Source: Microscillaceae bacterium
GTDB lineage: Bacteria; Bacteroidota; Bacteroidia; Cytophagales; Microscillaceae
Reading direction: 5' to 3'
Assembly: GCA_003483885.1 (NCBI GenBank)
Contig: DMXI01000292.1
Coordinates: 1 to 17,437, forward strand
DNA: 17,437 bases
In this document: positions 15,783-17,437 of the stretch, one piece after another
How positions within the stretch are numbered: position 1 is the stretch's first letter
Layout of the letters: each line of letters starts with the position of its first letter
Program-made: the position numbers and the translations under genes
The notes under the pieces: generated by a model
What the model was told of the DNA's origin: nothing
Databases searched by the model: none
What the model saw: only the letters and a program-made list of their open reading frames with translations

Positions 15783-16718
15783 TCACTTTAATATATCTGC
15801 AATGCCCTGGAATAAGTTCAATGGATACTCTGCCCAACGATTGCATAGGTATAAAAACCATTCTTTGCCATATACCACATAGATTCTACAATAATAGCCT
15901 TGGTCTTTGTATGATTTGAGTTCTTCATTTCTAATTCCATATAATCGCTCCAATACATAGTTTGTAGGTTGATATTGGTTAATGAGTTGCGTGGTAGCTT
16001 GATGAATTTTTTCGTGATGAGAGGCAATAGAACAAGGATGGTTTTTGCTCAACAAAGCTTCTGTATATTGTAGATAGGTATCGTCCAACTTTTCGCCACG
16101 AGGCATTGCCAAAGCGGTAGGCACCTCAAAAGCCCCTTTGACCAGACGAATACTCCCTGGTAACTTTATCAGACGCTGAAAATCTTCCCTGGTACGATAA
16201 AGGTAGGCCTGGATGGTAATTCCTAAATTTGGGCAGTTGTTGAGCGCTTCTTGATAAATATCCAAAACCAAGTCGGTTCGCTCCACCCCTTCCATACTTA
16301 TGATTACTTCTTGGTTACTTTTCTGCGCTTCTATGCATATTTTTTGCAAGTTTTCTAAAACCAACTCTTTGGAAACCAACATTCCAATGTGCGATAAGTC
16401 TAAGGATATAGAAGAGTTTAACCCATATTGTAAGATGGCTTGAGCAAAAGCTATAAACTCTTGAGTAGCTTCATTGGCTTTTTGTGCGTTTCGAATGCTT
16501 TCGCCCATATAATCCGTAGTAACGGTAAATCCTTCCTCATTCAAAAGTCGAATAGCATCTACTGCTTCAGACAAGGTTTCTCCCCCAAGGTATCGATTTG
16601 CTGCTTTTTTGAGGATGTTAAATAACAGAGGGTTACTTAATACATAGCTTTTGGCATCTTCGTTTAAAGCAATTTTTTTGAAAGATTCAGAGCCAATTTC
16701 AAGCAATTGTTTTTCCAT
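15783..16718 (-). CDS. proline dehydrogenase (monofunctional)
   Basis: The protein has 311 residues, the size of stand-alone bacterial proline dehydrogenases such as those of Bacillus and Thermus, not of the PutA fusion. It should oxidise L-proline to pyrroline-5-carboxylate using FAD and pass electrons to the quinone pool at the inner face of the membrane. Seen motifs are a TIM-barrel series with I-S-L-D-L-S-H-I, the strand GITIQAYLYRTREDF, the flavin-proximal RLVKGAF, an I-A-S-H-H-E-K strand, R-L-Y-G-I-R, and the C-terminal Y-G-K-E-W-F-L-Y-L-C-N-R-W-A-E. The last corresponds to the substrate-binding R-R-x-A-E helix, here N-R-W-A-E with one of the two arginines replaced by Asn. No pyrroline-5-carboxylate dehydrogenase is in the window. 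It is divergent from the Lrp/AsnC gene. Confidence 0.9.
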   Translation of the reverse strand: MEKQLLEIGSESFKKIALNEDAKSYVLSNPLLFNILKKAANRYLGGETLSEAVDAIRLLNEEGFTVTTDYMGESIRNAQKANEATQEFIAFAQAILQYGLNSSISLDLSHIGMLVSKELVLENLQKICIEAQKSNQEVIISMEGVERTDLVLDIYQEALNNCPNLGITIQAYLYRTREDFQRLIKLPGSIRLVKGAFEVPTALAMPRGEKLDDTYLQYTEALLSKNHPCSIASHHEKIHQATTQLINQYQPTNYVLERLYGIRNEELKSYKDQGYYCRIYVVYGKEWFLYLCNRWAEYPLNLFQGIADILK

Positions 16719-16743
16719 ATAGTGTTCATTGATTGCATACTTA

Positions 16744-16803
16744 TTTCACGTCAAAATTACGTATTTCAGACTTAAACTCTGCATAAAACAATTTGACACG
16801 AAA
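16744..16803. promoter_or_regulatory. candidate Lrp/AsnC operator: inverted half-sites between the divergent genes
   Basis: TTTCACGTCAAA at 16744-16755 and TTTGACACGAAA at 16792-16803 are reverse complements at 10 of 12 positions. The left half-site overlaps the -7 element of the minus-strand proline dehydrogenase promoter; the right one overlaps a possible -33 box of the regulator gene. This placement suits an autoregulated Lrp/AsnC switch acting on both genes. The repeat is seen; protein binding is inference. Confidence 0.45.
16752..16759 (-). promoter_or_regulatory. -7 promoter element of proline dehydrogenase
   Basis: Read on the minus strand this is TAATTTTG, a perfect match to the Bacteroidota -7 element TAnnTTTG. 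It predicts a transcription start near 16745 and a leader of about 27 bases before the ATG at 16718. No clear TTG lies at the usual -33 distance, so activation by the neighbouring regulator is possible. Confidence 0.5.
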
Positions 16804-16818
16804 AAATTCCTATATTTA
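16792..16818 (+). promoter_or_regulatory. possible promoter of the Lrp/AsnC gene
   Basis: TTTG at 16792-16795 and TATATTTA at 16811-16818 resemble the -33 and -7 boxes of Bacteroidota promoters; the second matches seven of eight -7 positions. The 15-base spacing is shorter than usual. A start near 16825 would leave a leader of about 58 bases. Confidence 0.3.
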
Positions 16819-16882
16819 TCAACTAACAAAGACTTTTAACCTAAACTACTTTTATTAATCACCCATTCAAGGAAAGATTCCT

Positions 16883-17356
16883 ATGCAACACTTAGACGCG
16901 ATAGATCAGGAAATATTATTTTATCTGCAACAAGATGCTAAAATGAACATTAAGGAATTGGCAGATCAACTGCACATGACCAAAACTCCCGTGTATGAAC
17001 GTATTAAACGATTGGAAAAAGACGGTTACATTACTGGATATGCTACCCTCCTGGACAAGAAAAAGCTTGATTTATCCTTTATTGTATTCTGTCAAGTAAC
17101 CCTCTCTAGTCAAAAAATAGAGTACATGAATCAATTTAGTGAGGCTATTGAACAAATGCCTGAGGTAGTGGAATGTTATATTTTGGGGGGAGTTTTTGAT
17201 TATTTACTCAAAATTCTAATGCCCGATTTAGATAGTTATTATGCTTTTGCTTCTACCAAAATTGCCACTTTACCTAATGTCAGTAAAATACATAGTTTGT
17301 TTGTGCTAAACGAGGTGAAATATTCTACGGCATTGCCAATTCAGAAAAATGGATAA
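16883..17356 (+). CDS. Lrp/AsnC-family transcriptional regulator
   Basis: The protein has 157 residues, the standard length of the family. Residues about 3-50 are the winged helix-turn-helix, including MNIKELADQLHMTKTPVYER and I-K-R-L-E-K-D-G-Y-I-T-G-Y. Residues about 65-145 form the ligand-binding RAM domain, with the E-V-V-E-C-Y-I-L-G-G-V-F-D-Y turn that lines the effector pocket. Members form dimers to octamers and respond to amino acids. Its position divergent from proline dehydrogenase parallels the PutR/putA arrangement known in some Alphaproteobacteria, so proline-responsive control of the proline dehydrogenase-decarboxylase pair is likely, though not shown. Confidence 0.92.
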   Translation: MQHLDAIDQEILFYLQQDAKMNIKELADQLHMTKTPVYERIKRLEKDGYITGYATLLDKKKLDLSFIVFCQVTLSSQKIEYMNQFSEAIEQMPEVVECYILGGVFDYLLKILMPDLDSYYAFASTKIATLPNVSKIHSLFVLNEVKYSTALPIQKNG

Positions 17357-17396
17357 GAATTGTTTTTTATAAAGATAGGGGAATTGAAAAAACCTT

Positions 17397-17411
17397 GACT
17401 TAGTACAAGTC
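17397..17411. repeat. short dyad after the Lrp gene
   Basis: GACTT at 17397-17401 and AAGTC at 17407-17411 form a 5-bp dyad around AGTAC. The words CCTTGAC occur twice nearby, each after an A-rich run. This may be the start of the control region of the next gene beyond the right edge; no T-run makes it a terminator. Confidence 0.2.
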
Positions 17412-17437
17412 CATAAAAAAAATCCTTGACCCTAATA

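Overview
The window looks like a chromosomal segment from a marine, gliding-type Bacteroidota, probably a Cytophagales relative of Microscilla. This rests on the low-GC, A/T-rich coding style, a secreted protein ending in a type IX secretion (T9SS) type A sorting domain, a TolB-propeller/amidohydrolase fusion typical of the phylum, a TAnnTTTG -7 promoter element, and effector-associated-domain (EAD) conflict genes. The genus is inference, not shown by the sequence.

Region 1 (1-4213) is the most unusual part. After the possible 3' end of an upstream gene comes a 1112-residue protein with an N-terminal EAD1-like domain, a STAND-like P-loop NTPase with clear Walker A and B motifs, and a long C-terminal superhelix. 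The core of that superhelix is at least nine repeats of exactly 32 residues that look like compressed pentatricopeptide (PPR) repeats. Eleven bases after its stop is a 167-residue protein with a second EAD1 domain and a second small helical domain, which fits an adaptor. No recognisable effector is inside the window. I read the pair as the sensor/switch and adaptor of an NTP-dependent conflict (defence or cell-suicide) system, with the effector upstream of the left edge or elsewhere in the genome.

Region 2 (4214-7993) holds a 415-base gene-free stretch, a T9SS-exported modular surface protein and a good intrinsic terminator. Region 3 (8013-12638) holds a minus-strand periplasmic TolB-propeller/amidohydrolase, a divergent small ankyrin protein behind a hairpin-containing leader, and a minus-strand four-helix membrane protein that converges tightly on the ankyrin gene.

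Region 4 (12784-14291) holds a secreted two-Ig-like plus degenerate von Willebrand A-like protein, then an element of about 176 bases made of 16-bp inverted arms, internal perfect hairpins and 10-bp direct repeats at its ends. Its core is GC-rich, unlike its surroundings, so it looks like an inserted MITE-like element or a structured RNA.

Region 5 (14292-17356) is an amino-acid module: minus-strand proline dehydrogenase followed by a PLP-dependent group II decarboxylase, with a divergent Lrp/AsnC regulator. A near-palindromic pair of half-sites sits between the regulator and proline dehydrogenase, and one half-site overlaps the consensus -7 element of the proline dehydrogenase promoter.
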